Of a stretch of 64,000 nt of DNA, positions 1-13,158 are shown in pieces. The stretch lies in the NCBI GenBank assembly GCA_035236585.1, contig CP141133.1:45959729-46023728 (forward strand), given 5' to 3'. The notes below the pieces were generated by a model that saw only the letters and a program-made list of their open reading frames with translations, was not told the DNA's origin and searched no databases. The DNA is from Warburgia ugandensis (Eukaryota; Streptophyta; Magnoliopsida; Canellales; Canellaceae). Each line of letters starts with the position of its first letter. The stretch's first letter is position 1. Both the position numbers and the translations under genes were made by a program.

Positions 1-549
1 GAATATCTTTCAAAAGTCCTCCCATGACAATGGTGCTGATGATGGGGGGCGCAGCTGCTGCTGAGTCTTCCACCAAAACCCAGCCTCTCCTACCAATAGT
101 TATGTCGCCAACCTAACCTGATCCTTCGACGGAATCTCCATCCCCTCAAAGGCCTTCTCCACCTCGAATAACCATTTCTCTACCTTTGCTGTATCTCCTT
201 CCCCATGGAAAGTGGGCACTATCTTCCGAAACCTCCCGAGCTTCTCAACTGGTGAAACACGTGTGCTCAAGGATCCTCCCTCTGCAGCTCCCTGCATAGG
301 GGCTGTCGGTGTTGGCCAGGACGACTGTACTGCTGTGTCCTCCGGGACTGCTGCAGTGATCGTCGGGTGGACAGAGTGCATAGCCTGCACCTCTGCTCGA
401 ATCTGCTTAATGTGCTAAGTGAGGCGTGGCATGAGGCTCTGAACTACGCGAGCTGCTATGTCTGCTTCCTGCTCCCCTTGCCCTGATGTCGAGGCAGGGG
501 TAGCAACTAGTGGAGCAGGGGTGGATCTAGTCCTCCGCCTTGGAGCCAT
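1..549 (-). pseudogene. Gypsy gag, 5' part, partial and broken
   Basis: This is the N-terminal part of a Ty3/gypsy Gag (capsid precursor) read leftward and cut by the window edge. The ATG at 547-549 is chosen because it opens a MAPRRRTR-type basic start like the Gag starts of the other elements here, and it lies about 120 bases inside the primer site. The longest open piece (about 390 down to 100) carries the capsid-type stretch with FRKIVPTFHGEGD and KWLFEVEKAF. After a stop near 97 the same frame continues with GEAGFWWK, matching the GEAGFW motif of the gag at 43924. In-frame stops near 415 and 97 and a TGA near 10-15 show it is dead. It belongs to the element whose 5' LTR is 682-3526; the rest lies outside the window. 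Confidence 0.85.
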
Positions 550-664
550 CTGTTAACACACCAATAACACATTGTATAAATATTTCTCCTCTCTCAATCT
601 AAGTCATGCCCTATGGGCTGTAACACTAATTAGACCCTTAAAGTGGTGATGATGGAGTAAACCT

Positions 665-679
665 GGGCTTTAATACCAA
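665..679 (-). other. Primer binding site (initiator Met tRNA type)
   Basis: Read leftward, the LTR end GGTGTCACA is followed two bases later by TTGGTATTAAAGCCCAGG. This resembles the TGGTATCAGAGC primer site complementary to the 3' end of initiator Met tRNA used by Tekay/Del elements, with C-to-T and G-to-A changes. It fixes the element's orientation and the inner LTR border. Confidence 0.8.
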
Positions 680-1541
680 ACTGTGACACCCCGGGTTTTC
701 TAAAATCTTTTTCCAATACATATATTAATGGTAAAAAGTTTATTTTTATAAAGTAGGTGGGATCCCTAGAATGAAACTCAAATAATTAAAAATTTTATGC
801 GACATCAAGAAAAATACCCAATAAGGAAAACCCTGAGGGTCATCCACACCCAAAAACCACAAGGCTAAACCAAAAGCGCTTTTTGACACATTGCACATGC
901 TCAAATATAAAACCATGAGAAATTCTACAACTGCATAGAGACGAAGATAATAACAAAATTCCAAAGCTCCAGGGTCCATCCAAGATCACCACATCATCCA
1001 TGTGTGAGTGTATGCACACTATACAGTAGTATGGGTCTAATCTATCAAAATATACAATATCTTGATAGAGTACCAAAAGTCTGACACTAGTCTAGAAACG
1101 TACACTACTGTCTCCGACGACAAAAAGTATGGGGTCCTCAAATCCTCATCCAGATTAACACTGCTCCACCTGCTTCCCTCTCTGACTGTTGCGCTCCAAC
1201 TCTGAGGCATTGCAAAACAAGGCAATGCCTTAGCAAGCTAGGCTTGTGTAGGTGATTAACATTCAATATAAAGCGATAAGAAATAACATGGTACAAAAAC
1301 CTCATATTCATACGATGCAGAATACACCAATTCCATAATATAAATACGGCAACATAAGTCATAGTGTTAGGACATGAAAAATTCGAAAAGATATGCAGAT
1401 ACAAGTAAGCCATAACCACGTGAGTCAATATCCAAGAACTGCATGAAAGCATACCAAAAGCATCGAAACATCATACGTAATCAAGCCCTATGAGTGTCTC
1501 AAGCACACTCATGACAATGTGGGGTCAACTCTCAATACCAT

Positions 1542-1722
1542 CTGCTTTCACTCTTTCACCCACAATGGGCACTCAGGCACTCATGGAAAGGCGGGTTCTA
1601 GTTTCGCTTTCACCTTTCACCCTTTCACCCACAAGGGCACTCAGGCACTCAGCACTTACAAAAAGACGCGTTTCATGCCCGCTTTCACCCTTTCACCCAC
1701 AAGGGGTACTCAAGCACTCACG
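1542..1722. repeat. Three imperfect ~42-base repeats in LTR F
   Basis: Three copies of a unit built from CTTTCACCCTTTCACCCAC followed by AAGGGCACTCAGGCACTCA occur at about 1542-1583, 1608-1652 and 1679-1722, about 65-70 bases apart. They lie in the part of the LTR that in families A, C and D carries the structured module. Confidence 0.8.
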
Positions 1723-2529
1723 GGGGAGGGGGATGCACCCTATCCCCAGCTCCATAGTCTCATCGTCAAGGCATAGAGACTCCCACGTGTCAAACATCTC
1801 AAGAGTCAGAGAATGTAATTGAAATATGACAAAAAATAGCGCATAAGACATATACAAGGATAGTAGTAAACATCTCGGGGATAATTACTAAAATGGTCCC
1901 ATGCAGCATGATAGGGCATACAACCTATGCCTCAAAGTTTTAATCACTAAATCATGATTTGAAAAATCATGGGAAATCGTGAATGAAATCACTTACCTCG
2001 ATAATGCTGTACTCCAATCAGGCGTGTAGGCAATATCAAGTCATACGCCCTGATGTACCCGTCACACCATAAGTCATTATTGATTGTTAAACCTCTCATT
2101 TTCATCATGACTCTTACAAATTTCTATTGTGTTTAGTGATTCACATGTATCTTTATGATCACGTGTCAATCTGACGGTCAAATCACTCTTGATCAGCACA
2201 TCCTAAGGTAGTTGCCTAATTTGATCGTCAAGATCATTTTTCTTGGCAATTTCATGAGATCCGCCCTTCAATCTCCTAGATCATCTCATGTTTGATGTGT
2301 ACAACCAAAGTCTAAGGCCTGATCATCCATTGATCAGCTTGATCTGAATCATCTAATAGCATTTAGTAGTTTGGCTATTAAAAAGTTTCTCTAAATTAGA
2401 TTTTTATCTTAAATCTTGGTCTGCCTTATTGACACGATCACAACGCCTCTTTCGGATCATGATTTGGACCTCTATAGCTCCCAGAATCACATTTTTTATG
2501 AATAGATGGGCAAAAACCCTTGAATTTGA

Positions 2530-2730
2530 GAGAAAGGGCCCGCTGCACTATGGCGTGTGAGTGTGGTGCACCGTATGGCGTGTGCATGTAGCATCGCATG
2601 TCACACACGTGTGGCATAACATTTGGAGTGCGCACGTTGCACCGCGCGTCCCGCATGTGGTGCTCGCAGGTTGCACTGCGTGGTTCGTGCATGTAGCGTC
2701 GCGTGGTGCATTAGTGTCGCAAGCCCCCAT
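2530..2730. repeat. GC-rich degenerate subrepeats in LTR F
   Basis: A GC- and CpG-rich block in AT-rich surroundings, with recurring strings such as GTGCATGTAGC (near 2581 and 2687) and TGGTGC. Similar GC-rich blocks sit downstream of the TATA boxes of LTRs A, B, C and D. Open frames through it on both strands are composition artefacts. Confidence 0.55.
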
Positions 2731-3526
2731 TTTGTGCCTCGTGTGCCGTCCCGTGTCCCCCGCGTTGCGCCTGGTCATGACGTGTGTCAACGGGGCCCGT
2801 TGTTGCCTGGGATGATGACCAAACTAGTTCACCGTTGTCGGAGACGACTGCCAAAATTCTGTCGCCAGTGACCATAGGTGCTCCGTTTTTTGTGATTTTT
2901 ACAGCTATTTGTCTAGTTTTTCATATACATTGCATTTTCACCCTCCATTTTCACATATTCATTCATTATTTATCATTTTTTCATGATTTTTGCTACGTTT
3001 CTAAAAAGCCTCACCTATTATTTTTGAGGTTTTCTGGCTTCTTTAGCCGTCCAATCACCCTGAGATTTTATGGGTGTGTTCCTTGCATTGTTATGTTCAA
3101 GATGAACGGTCCAGATCCTCATTTGACACCGTTACATTGACTTTTTTCCTAGGGAAACAGTAACACGTAAACTCATCGAAAAACGGCAGTTCGCCCCATT
3201 TTTCGGCGCTAAAAAGGGAATGGGAACGGGGAAAAACAGGGATGGCATACCTTGGTCGTTCCGTCGCCAATGCACGCAGGGCTCCAACGTCCTCGTCGTA
3301 GATTGTCGTCGGGAGTGGACTTTTTGATGGCCGGTCACGGTAGGGAAGAAATGAGAGAAGGGGGAGGGAAGTCCATTTAAGGCACCCCCTCCCCTTCTTA
3401 ATTACCTATATATATCCTTAGTTTTATTTCATATTTATTATATTATTATTGTTTTACTATTTATTATTATTATTATTATTCCCAAAAATAATTTTTTCCT
3501 AAGATTCTAAAATGGTGAATGTTACA

Positions 3527-3760
3527 ATACACATTGAAATAGAATTAAAAATCAAAAGCATGTGCACAAGTAGATCATGCCATAAGATCCACTGGTGATA
3601 GCTAAGTCAATTATCATATCATCTAAACTAAAGTCCCTATTTAGATAGTACAATTCCAAGTTCAAGTGTGATCATAAAGTATTTACTAAAGTCATCCATA
3701 AAACTATTAAAAGTCCTAAAACCAAACTAGATGGTTCTACTTGAACATACATTTACATCA
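3527..3760. other. Short AT-rich spacer, no gene
   Basis: Sequence between LTR F and the giant solo LTR. No coding frame or RNA gene is visible. Because the solo LTR has a target duplication, this stretch was contiguous with 8914 onward before that insertion. Confidence 0.5.
3756..3760. repeat. Target site duplication CATCA, left copy
   Basis: CATCA abuts the TGTAATAACC start of the solo LTR at 3761. The identical CATCA follows its TCATCACA end at 8909-8913. Five bases is the usual gypsy integration footprint. Confidence 0.85.
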
Positions 3761-4724
3761 TGTAATAACCCCAATTTTTGTAAATTGATTGAGAAATTCA
3801 ATTTAGTTTAAATTTTTTAAAATTCCTGGCTGGAATATTAGGTTAGTGGAAATTCTCTTTTATTAGAGATTAAAACATAATTTAAAACTCAAAAATTATG
3901 AATGTACTTGAAAAATGGATTGAAATGACACTGAGTACGTTCAAATTCGAGTTAAAATGAAAAATCCATAATTTTCTTCATTTTTATGAATAAAAGGGTA
4001 AAATGGTAATTTTACCCATAACCAAGATCTAAGACATTAATATTTATAATGTAATCAAAATACAATTCCAATGCCACTAAGTGCTCTCAATTCCGAGTTC
4101 GGGAGAATAAAACGAATTTTTTCCATAAAAGGGCAAAATCGTCCTTTCACACCCCGTGGGGCCCACAAATGAATCCAACGGCCAGAAAATATATAATGAG
4201 TGGTCAAACCACTACCATATTCTAGTGGAGAAGGAGGTGGTAGTGGAGGATCCAATGTTAATTTAATATTCAAAAGAATTAAAATATAATTATTTCAAGT
4301 AATTATGAAAAATTCAAAAACATTTATAAATGCACCCCCAAAAATCCTCCAAAAATGTTCATTAAAATTTTCATGAAATTATCTTTCCTCCCCTAAAAAA
4401 TCGGATCTAGATTCATTCCCAAATCTAGATTCATTCCCAAATTTCCAAAACTCCCAAAAATCTCTCTTCTTTCACTTTCTCTCTCCTCTCTCTAAATTGG
4501 AACAAGAGACCTAAATTCAATTAGGCACTCTATTCCAAATTAAATATCAGAAATTGCACCATTCATATTACCCTATACTACCTTATCTACAAAATCCCCA
4601 AAAGAATTTCAAGATCTAATGGTGCAATCACAAGAAAGTACAAAACAAGCGGTTATCGGGCTATCTTATCATCAACAGAATAATTCTTTAAATTGGGCTG
4701 TAAAACGTACATTTTTCTCAAATT

Positions 4725-4732
4725 AGGTAGGT
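4725..4732 (+). promoter_or_regulatory. Splice-donor-like AG|GTAGGT in giant LTR
   Basis: A 5' splice-site-like string in the presumed transcribed leader. The same string occurs in LTRs A, B and D, and a perfect AG|GTAAGT occurs in LTR F. Splicing is inferred, not shown. Confidence 0.4.
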
Positions 4733-7700
4733 GAAAACTCTTTCCACACTTATTTCATGTCATTATATGTAATTTTTATTTTTCTGAAATTGGTTTTAGT
4801 TTAAAAATTATAAAAATCAAGTAAGGATAAGAACGCTTTATTTCTGGATGATGGAGGGATCAGATGGAAAATTTGAACTATCCAATCGATCTAGAAGGGA
4901 CCAAAACCTAGGGTAAGAAGGTTTGGGTCATCTAGAGAAGAGTTGGTTCGACAATCCAGATCGGATCGTCTCAACCAATCTCCTAGATCAAGCGTTGATC
5001 TGAGCCTGACCGATCATTTAGTACATTCTGGGATTGTCTAATTATGTTCTAGATCATCTTGCCATGTTCCAAATCATCTAAAACATGTTCTAATGGCCAG
5101 ATCAAATATGGGCCGTTGATTTTTTTAATTGAAATCTTGTTTCTTCATTTGAGAGCTCATTTTAGCTTTGATTTTAGATCAAAAAGTAACTATGAATTTA
5201 TAATGATGTGTAGAATCTAATGGAGATGTTAGATTTATGTTTTAATTGTATTTACATATGATAATCACTAAAATTCATTCCAATAGTAATAGATCATGGT
5301 CAAAATAATGTCAAATTGAAAATCTAATTTGATGGATGGATCTAGAAGGTGTCAAAACCATAATATTGGTGATCAAAGTAGGATTTTTAATCCTTTATAT
5401 AGGTTTATTTGATAGTACAGTACAGACTGAAATCAGCCATTGAAAATAATTACTCACTCAATTTAAGTTTGATTTTCAATCTGTAAGATGCTATTAATAG
5501 ATCATGATGAGGGGAACATACTGCACCAATAAAAACAAAATTTTAAGCATCAAACATTTCTGTTAATTAAAAATACTCTTACTTACACCCTTGATCAAGT
5601 AGATATAGGGTGATCAGAATTGAAAATTTAGATGCACTAAGGATCTAATGATGATAAAACAACATGTGGATGGTTGTATTGGATTGATATGAAATAAATC
5701 ATGTGTACGCCCTTAAATAAGAAAATGATCATGGAAAAATCTCAATGGATCTCCTTAATCAAATGGATCAAGAATGATTAGGACAATTGGACCTATAAAT
5801 TGAATGATCTAAGGTTATGGTCATGTTATTATGATGCTAGATCAAACAGAAACATAATGGATCAAGGGTTGCATTCTTAATGGAATATCAACCCTAGATC
5901 TAAAAGATGGACAAATCGGATGGTTGGATCATAAGGCTAGCTTGATCACATGCTTAATTAATTGTCTTTTACAGTAAATTTGATTTAATTATAATCCATA
6001 TCTATTTTCCAATTTTAGCGTAATTATCTTTAATTTCCTAGAATAAGATGTTGTAATATTATTAGTTAATTTCATTTAAATAGAAAATTTAAATTCATGT
6101 TAATACTTTCAATTTTAGCATGATTATCTTTAAATTTTTAGAATTATTAGTGTAATTTCTTTTAATCATAGAATTATGAAAAATACCTTAAAAGAGGTAA
6201 TTGATGACATGTAGATGAACTTCACTAAATACATATACATCATGAAGTATAATTATAGTAAGGGCTATAGTTAGTAGGACACTATAGGGATTATCAAATC
6301 CTTGGCCAAAACTAGAAGAATAATAAATCCCATGAATGACATTTTAAATGTTCATAGATTTAATTAAAATCAATTAGAAAGAGTACTTAGGGTTAAAATG
6401 CTCACAAGAACCTTATGAAAAGTTGACCTAAGGTCACTCTAGTGAATGTTGTACATGGTGGTTATGGGCGTTCTCTAATAGAGCCTCGCTCTTCCCCTAC
6501 CTTCCGTTGACGTTTGTGAGGTCTAAACACCTCCTTACATGAGGATTGAAGTAACCACTTTGTGTTCAACCATTCAACTAGTAAGCCTTAACCAGTTGGA
6601 AATAAGAGGAGCTATCTAGACTTAGGATGGAATAAGCTATCTTCAACTAGTAAAACCTTAATTGATTGAATAATAATAATAATAGCATAAAAGGTTAGTA
6701 AATTATCTAATCCTAATAAAAATTGTAATTAAGATAAGGATGATCAAACAAGATCCATAGAATCTTGAATGATCAAGAATAATAAGAAACCTAATGTCAT
6801 ATTTTATTATGTATCTATGTATGTATGTTGTAGAAAAATCTAGATAAAGAATCCAAACCTTTGATCAAATATGATTCAAGGAAGAGAACCAAGATCATCC
6901 TCCTTAGGGATGATCTAAAGAAGAACTAGATGATAAAAGATCTAATAAAAGATCTAAGCTCTTGATCTTTATCAACAAGTATAAATTTTTTATCAAAGGA
7001 TTTATGAAAGATTAAGATAAAAGACAGGAATACACAAAGACTTAGAATAGAAAATACTTAGATCTAAAAGATTAGAAGATCATTCTAACCGTTAGATCTA
7101 TTGATCAATAGGATAAACATTATCTGAGGAAGATAGATCTTGATAGGACACAAGATCTAGATCCTTTATATCAAAGGACAAGATTAGATACAGAATATAG
7201 ATAGGATAAAAAATATAGGATTATTTAGATTGTATAAATATTGATAGTATGTATGGATTTATAGATTTCATACGTCAAACAGGATCATGGAAGATTTGAA
7301 GAGATGAATCACTACTTGAAGGTAGGAGGATTTTATGAATGCATATACATGAGAAATATAGGTTGAATACCTGATCTTATGTCTAGAAATGTTGACAAGT
7401 ATAATGTAAATACTTGTATTAAATCCATTGAAAACCCTTATGATCCAACCAAAATACATATGAAATGGTTGAGTTGGAATTGAGGAAAATCCTAAGTGAA
7501 TAGGGAACTAGAAGGTATTCTAGCCCTAGATAAACAGACGTTTTGTCTGATAAGTATAAAATCAATACATGGGAATCATTCATATAGAATGGTGATCCCT
7601 TAACTTATAAGAACATGGGTATCATTCATTGTAAATGATGATCCCTAAGTTTGAAGTGAAATCTTATCCTTGGTATAAGAATACCAAAATACAAGGATGA

Positions 7701-8272
7701 TGATATAAACAGACAAGACATCTAATAAGTAAAAAGATTACTTCATATACAAGCATGGAGGCTTGTGGTTTTGTTTCAAATAGGCATATGCCTAGGGATG
7801 CTATGCTAGGAGGGTTACAAGGGTTTGGCCATTGCTCTTAGAAATGTGATATATATGATGATACTATGCCCAAAGAGAGGCACAATGTAGGGTGGGGTAG
7901 TTATGGGATGGCCACCACTGTGATGGTTTATCTCCCCATATAGACATGACATAGATAATTTTCCACACTTGGTATCTGTGGAGTATGAAAGCAATTACCC
8001 GAGCGCGCTGGTACGCATCAAACTACAACACAGTAGTCATTTGAGTATTTTACATTATGATGCATGGCATAATGAGATGCCGATGCTGCCCAAATAAGGG
8101 AGTATTTTCCCATCAGAGTCTGGATGTTTTATCAACTCAATATGGCTGAGTGTGATGATACTGCCCAAATGTGGGAGTATTTTCTAGCAGAGTCTAGATG
8201 ATTGATCAACTAAGTGTGTCTGAGTGTGACTATTGATGTTTTGAGATATTAACTACTTTTCAAGGTTTTGAC

Positions 8273-8292
8273 TATATATATATATATATATC
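8273..8292. repeat. (TA)n microsatellite
   Basis: About ten TA units inside the giant solo LTR. Confidence 0.9.
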
Positions 8293-8913
8293 TATACAAC
8301 ATATACAGTATGTATGTGTAAGGATGTACATATATGACAAAGTAAAGGGATTGATACATGAGTATGAATAATGGGATTATGAACTATTAGAATTACACTG
8401 TCAAATTATTATGCTTCTTGAATCCCCTACCAAGCATAGCTTGCTGAGATATTATAAATATTTGAATGTTTACAATATCTTAGATACAGAGAAGGAGAAT
8501 TAGGAGCTCAAGACTTAAGAAGATTTGAAAGAATAATCAATTAGGGTATATCCCTTAAAGACATGTATTTTTATTTGAGAGCGTTATATTATATTGAGAG
8601 GTTTTAATGTATGGTGAGGTTTAAAATTTGGATTATGCAATTTGGACAAATATTGTACTGATACTTGGGTTGTACTGTGAACCACTGGATGGATTATGGA
8701 ATTTAATAAAAGTATATTCCTTCAATGGAATTTTATCTTGTACAAATTCTACTTATGTTATGTATGAAGTGATGACTTGGGTTTTACAATACAAGTTCTA
8801 AAGAAAAGAATTATTGCTGCTTTGTTTTGGGAAATTTTTTTACTACTAAGGACGCCTTATTTTGAAAAATGTATTACAAAATGTGTTACAAAAACCTGGG
8901 TCATCACACATCA

Positions 8914-10037
8914 AGTAGACATAGTTTTTCCTTTCCCTTCTCTTTAGTACTTAGCCTCCTTGAACTTTCACCTAAAATTGTTTTTGGGGAGTGAGCACCA
9001 CCACTCGGTTGGAACAACCCTAATAGGGCCAGATTTGAAAACACAACAAATAAGCATACATACAGACATATATATATATATATATATATAAACATGCTAA
9101 CTGATACATATAAGTAGGAGTGGAGAAAAATAAGACTAGAACATGAATTCTAAATGGGGTGCCCTTAACAATTTAACATCATGAAAGTCATTAGCATTTA
9201 AGAGTACTTATATCATCATGTTCATTTCATGTTTACAGTAAGCAAGATTTATGCATTAGTATGAATCCAAATGCTTTAATGGAAATGCTATGGATAGATA
9301 AAACATTGTTACTACTATAGCATCAAAAGCATTTGTAATAGATCAGAAGGTTCACTCCTAGGAGTTCCCCTATGTAAAAATAACATGTACTCTAGTTCAA
9401 TTGAGAGTTGAGAACCAAATCAAGTATTACTAGCTGATGAGGCAATACCATCCTGCCATTGGCTCCAATCTAACTCTTGAGAATGACTGGCATGTTAGTC
9501 CATGTCAAAAAACATCGTATCATAGTAGCCATACATGCTAAGTGTGGCTACCATTGACCAACGCAACTATTGCTACCCAATGGGACAGTTGTGGATACCT
9601 ACATAGTTTGATTTTGGGCTGACCCTAATGGCATTATTGAACTATCCTAAGAGTAGCTCTATGATGCATACTCCTGAAACAAAACCCTGGATAAGGGTGG
9701 TATCTAGTCAGAGGTCATGGTCTAGTCTATATCTCTTAGCATAGTGTTGTGGGTTTTATAAATGCCTCATGAGTTAGGGACTTACAAATGCTCATACCAT
9801 TACCAAATCATAGAAGTCATAGCTCAAAAAAAAAGAGAAAAAGATCATAAGTTGCTTAGATATGCATCAAATCACATAGATCCATATTAGAACTCCTTTC
9901 TATCACCAAGATGAAAGGACTTTTATGTCCATGCTGAAAACTAGGTTAATACGTTACTCTCATTCCAATGATTCCTTATACGACATTTAAACAAGAAAAA
10001 CATATTAATGTACATGTTACTCTCTGGGGCTTCCCAT
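8914..10037. other. Gene-free stretch, possible old minus-strand LTR debris
   Basis: No coding frame is supported. It holds a TA microsatellite at 9068-9090. Read leftward, 9450-9780 has a loose resemblance in word order to the tail modules of the gypsy LTRs in this window, which suggests a very decayed LTR. This is only a visual impression. Confidence 0.3.
9068..9090. repeat. (TA)n microsatellite
   Basis: About eleven TA units. They create a spurious poly-Tyr/Ile reading frame on the minus strand. Confidence 0.9.
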
Positions 10038-10129
10038 CACTACTAGACAGGGTGCTTTTAAAGTTAGTTAAAAGGGATAATCAAAGTCACTTAATAAGCA
10101 ACTTCTATGAAGCAGACTTGGAAACTCAA

Positions 10130-10605
10130 CAACTTTTAAAGTCATTTAGGTAAATGGCTTTAAAAATCAAGGACCTTTCAAACTGCTTGAACCAAGTACT
10201 TCAAAAGTTGCAAACTTTTGTAGTTATTTAGTATAAGCGAATTCAAAAGTTACATATGTTTGAAGTCATTTAGCACTAAGAGACATCAAATTTTCAACTT
10301 TTTTGAAGCATTTTTGAAGTCACTTGCACTAAAGGACTTCAAAAGTCACAAAATTTGAAGTTCTTAGGCTAATAAACTTCAAAACTTACAAACTTTTGAA
10401 GTCACTTATACCTAAATGACTTCAAAAGTCACAACTTATGAAGTCACTTATCGCTAAACGACTTCAAAATTCATAACTTTTGAAGTCTCTTAGCCTAAAT
10501 GACTTCAAAAGTTGAGACTTTTAAAGTCACTTAGCCTAAACAACTTGAAAAGTCTCAACTTTTGAAGTCATTTAGGGCTAAATAACTTCAAAAGTATTTT
10601 TTTCT
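10130..10605. repeat. Subterminal-type inverted repeats
   Basis: About ten degenerate copies of a unit built on ACTTTTGAAGTCATTTAG and its reverse complement CTAAATGACTTCAAAAGT, alternating so that neighbouring units can fold back. Such motif-rich ends, bound by the element's own proteins in En/Spm, are typical of CACTA transposons. They lie about 0.7 kb beyond the stop codon of the ORF2 pseudogene, where the 3' subterminal region is expected. Confidence 0.75.
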
Positions 10606-11302
10606 TTCAATTTTCTATCTGAGCACTACCACCGGTATACAATTGAATAACAAACATCATATGGACACTTGATGCTTCAAACAATCTTTATAAACATGCA
10701 AAACCTATTCCAATACAACATGCATCCACTTCTTGATACAATACCACCTATATACATTGAATAAAAAACATCATATATACCTAATACTTCCTTCTCTATA
10801 AACATCAAAATCCAACATTCAATACAATATGCATCCACATCTTTCTTGATACACCTAATTGTTCTTACAATATAACACCTAATACATCCATAATAGGTAC
10901 AAAACATCCAAACTCATCATTACCCATCCACATCTATCATGAAAATACTTTATAGAAAAAACTACAAAACATGCATTCTCCATAACATCCACACTCACTT
11001 CATTTGTAAATCCATATACATTCTCATTTACTTTCACACTTTAAGTAACCCTCCCATTCATTATCTCATAAAAGTCATTTAATTCAATGAACATGTTGAA
11101 AACCAACTTCCACATATTCACTACATGTACAAGCTCCAAATTCACTTCATCCATACTCATTTATTCCCACACTCCAAGTTTCCACTCATTCATTGCTAAA
11201 ATATATATATTTCAAAGAAAATAAAAATTAAAAGAACACACACATGCGGATGAAAAAAGGCTTTATTATATATTTCAGGTTCAAGTAGTTACTCCAAGTG
11301 AT

Positions 11303-13091
11303 CTAATTGAAACTCATTACATACTCAACCCATTCAGTTCGTATTTCATTGAGATTTACTCTGGAGTAACTCTTCTTGTTTGCCCACTCAGAAAGAACAA
11401 CATCCTAAAATACAACATATTTAGTTAAGTTCATACTTTTTAGCTAAATTTATAAAAACTATAGAAAAATATAAGATTATGAAAAGTAAAAGGTGTCTTA
11501 CCTTTTTTAAATGGTACATAAGAATATTATCTAATATGAGGGTCCTCATGTATCTTAGAACATAGTACCTGCATTCCCAGTCAGACTATTGTTTAGGGTA
11601 CTATAGAACAATGACAACAAAAAAGAATCCATAAATATCATTTTTAATATTGTAGGTTTAATTAGTCGCAACTTAGATTAATTAATTATTTCCTATATCT
11701 TTGACATTCTTCCAAGTGACTTTCGGTGGTTATACAGTATCATTCATATTGCCTCATTTGAACCATGCTCTACAAATTTAAATTTCAAATGCATTATAGA
11801 TGAATAACAAATTACTTATCTACACATAACACATGGAAAAAATAAAATCTTACTTATTTGTAATTTCTATGAGGGCAGGACGGATGTGCAATCCATAAGA
11901 ATAAAAAAAGAAAGGATGCCCATCATGCACATCTAAAGCGAGCAACATGCAATGAGACCTACATAGACAGTCATATGAATTGTAATGAAAGATGATAATC
12001 CCTAAGTATAAAGTAAGTTGACAAGAAAATAACAAAATTAAAACTTACCTACTATTGTAGGGAATCATTAAGCCCTGTCCCTGAGAGCAGTAAAAAAAAT
12101 CTTGATAAAATATCTTAAGAAAGCCTGTCTATCTATAATTGCTCCATTGCTCCAAAAATGATGTCAGGGTCAAGGAATTGATAAAGTGTGCCCTCACTCT
12201 TAGAAAAGCTAGTTGCATCATTCAAGAAGCTACATAAAAGAAATAATTATACCTATAACATGAAAATATAACATGTAAATGCCAAATATTTTATAAGCAA
12301 GTATGTGTATATATCCCATGTATAAGACAATGTGGGGTGCTCAAGCTGATCCCATAGGCAAACTCATAATAGGTCCTCTTCCATAAGTGGCACTTCAATG
12401 ACGTCCTCGACAAGCACTTCCTTCTTGATTCATATTGGGTTGATTGTCATATCGTCGTCGATGAGACTGTAGATTAACTTTGGGGATCAAGGCGTGTTAG
12501 GTGATGTTCCTTGGATGGATACTTTAAAAGATATAAAAAAATTTAGCTAAATAATATTAATCAATGAAGAGGACCTAATTTATGATGAAAAAGAATATAT
12601 ATAAATACCTCGCCATTGGTTTAGCAACAATCTTTTTTAGGTGATACTACAAAGGTAGTTGACCTCGGTGCAGTATGTTGTTACTGATTAACCATATAAA
12701 GTTATTAAATAATTAATTGAGGCCTCTAGCTAAAACATATTGATGAGGAAGGTACTATGATAAAATACATACGTGGACTCAATGGGAATGACTTGTGCCT
12801 CTGACCAAGTGACGTGATATGTAACTACCTGCCCAATAGTTATAATATTTTTCATTTCCCATGGGAATGTTAAGTAGACATTAGAATTCAAAGCCATGGT
12901 AATGGACATCCACTTAGTATGAGGTGAAATACTAATTATGTGCAAAGCGTTTGATCATGCTCATAGCATGAACCGACTACCATGATGTACGAGAATCTAG
13001 AGCCAATAGGCATTGATTAACTTGCAAATCAAATATACAATAGAGAGATTGAGATAGAGAATTATTATAGAAGGACAATGAAAATTTCTAG

Positions 13092-13158
<67 letters not shown>

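Larger units (their letters stand above)
682..3526 (-). repeat. 5' LTR of minus-strand gypsy element F
   Basis: Read leftward this 2.85 kb LTR begins TGTAACATTCACC at 3526 and ends GGTGTCACA at 682, directly before a primer site and gag. It contains a perfect splice-donor-like AG|GTAAGT (GT at 1996), a hairpin CAAGC-CTA-GCTTG (plus-strand 1234-1246), a GC-rich block at about 2530-2730 and tandem subrepeats at 1542-1722. The second LTR is outside the window, so no target duplication can be tested. The inner border is secure; the outer border rests on the TGTAAC start. Confidence 0.75.
3761..8908 (+). mobile_element. Giant solo LTR (5.15 kb) of a gypsy element
   Basis: Starts TGTAATAACCCC, ends CTGGGTCATCACA, and is flanked by a perfect 5-base target duplication with no primer site, coding region or second LTR. 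It is therefore a solo LTR left by recombination between two LTRs. Internal landmarks: inverted repeat CCACTACCA (4209-4217) and TGGTAGTGG (4238-4246); a TATA-like TTATAAATG near 4325; a splice-donor-like AG|GTAGGT (GT at 4727); a ~450-base block (about 6250-6720) shared with Athila-like element G; and a hairpin CAAGC-ATA-GCTTG near 8431-8443. Its first 3 kb match the minus-strand LTR at 17115-20630. Its last ~1 kb match the LTR tail at 62940-64000. It has no coding capacity. Confidence 0.88.

Noticed and set aside
9968..10153. 61-codon frame MIPYTTFKQEKHIN...
   Set aside because: It overlaps the first subterminal repeats and has no family resemblance.
10130..10605. Regularly repeated units, CRISPR-like at first glance
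   Set aside because: Units are degenerate, alternate in orientation and lack unique spacers; the DNA is plant nuclear. Subterminal transposon repeats fit better.
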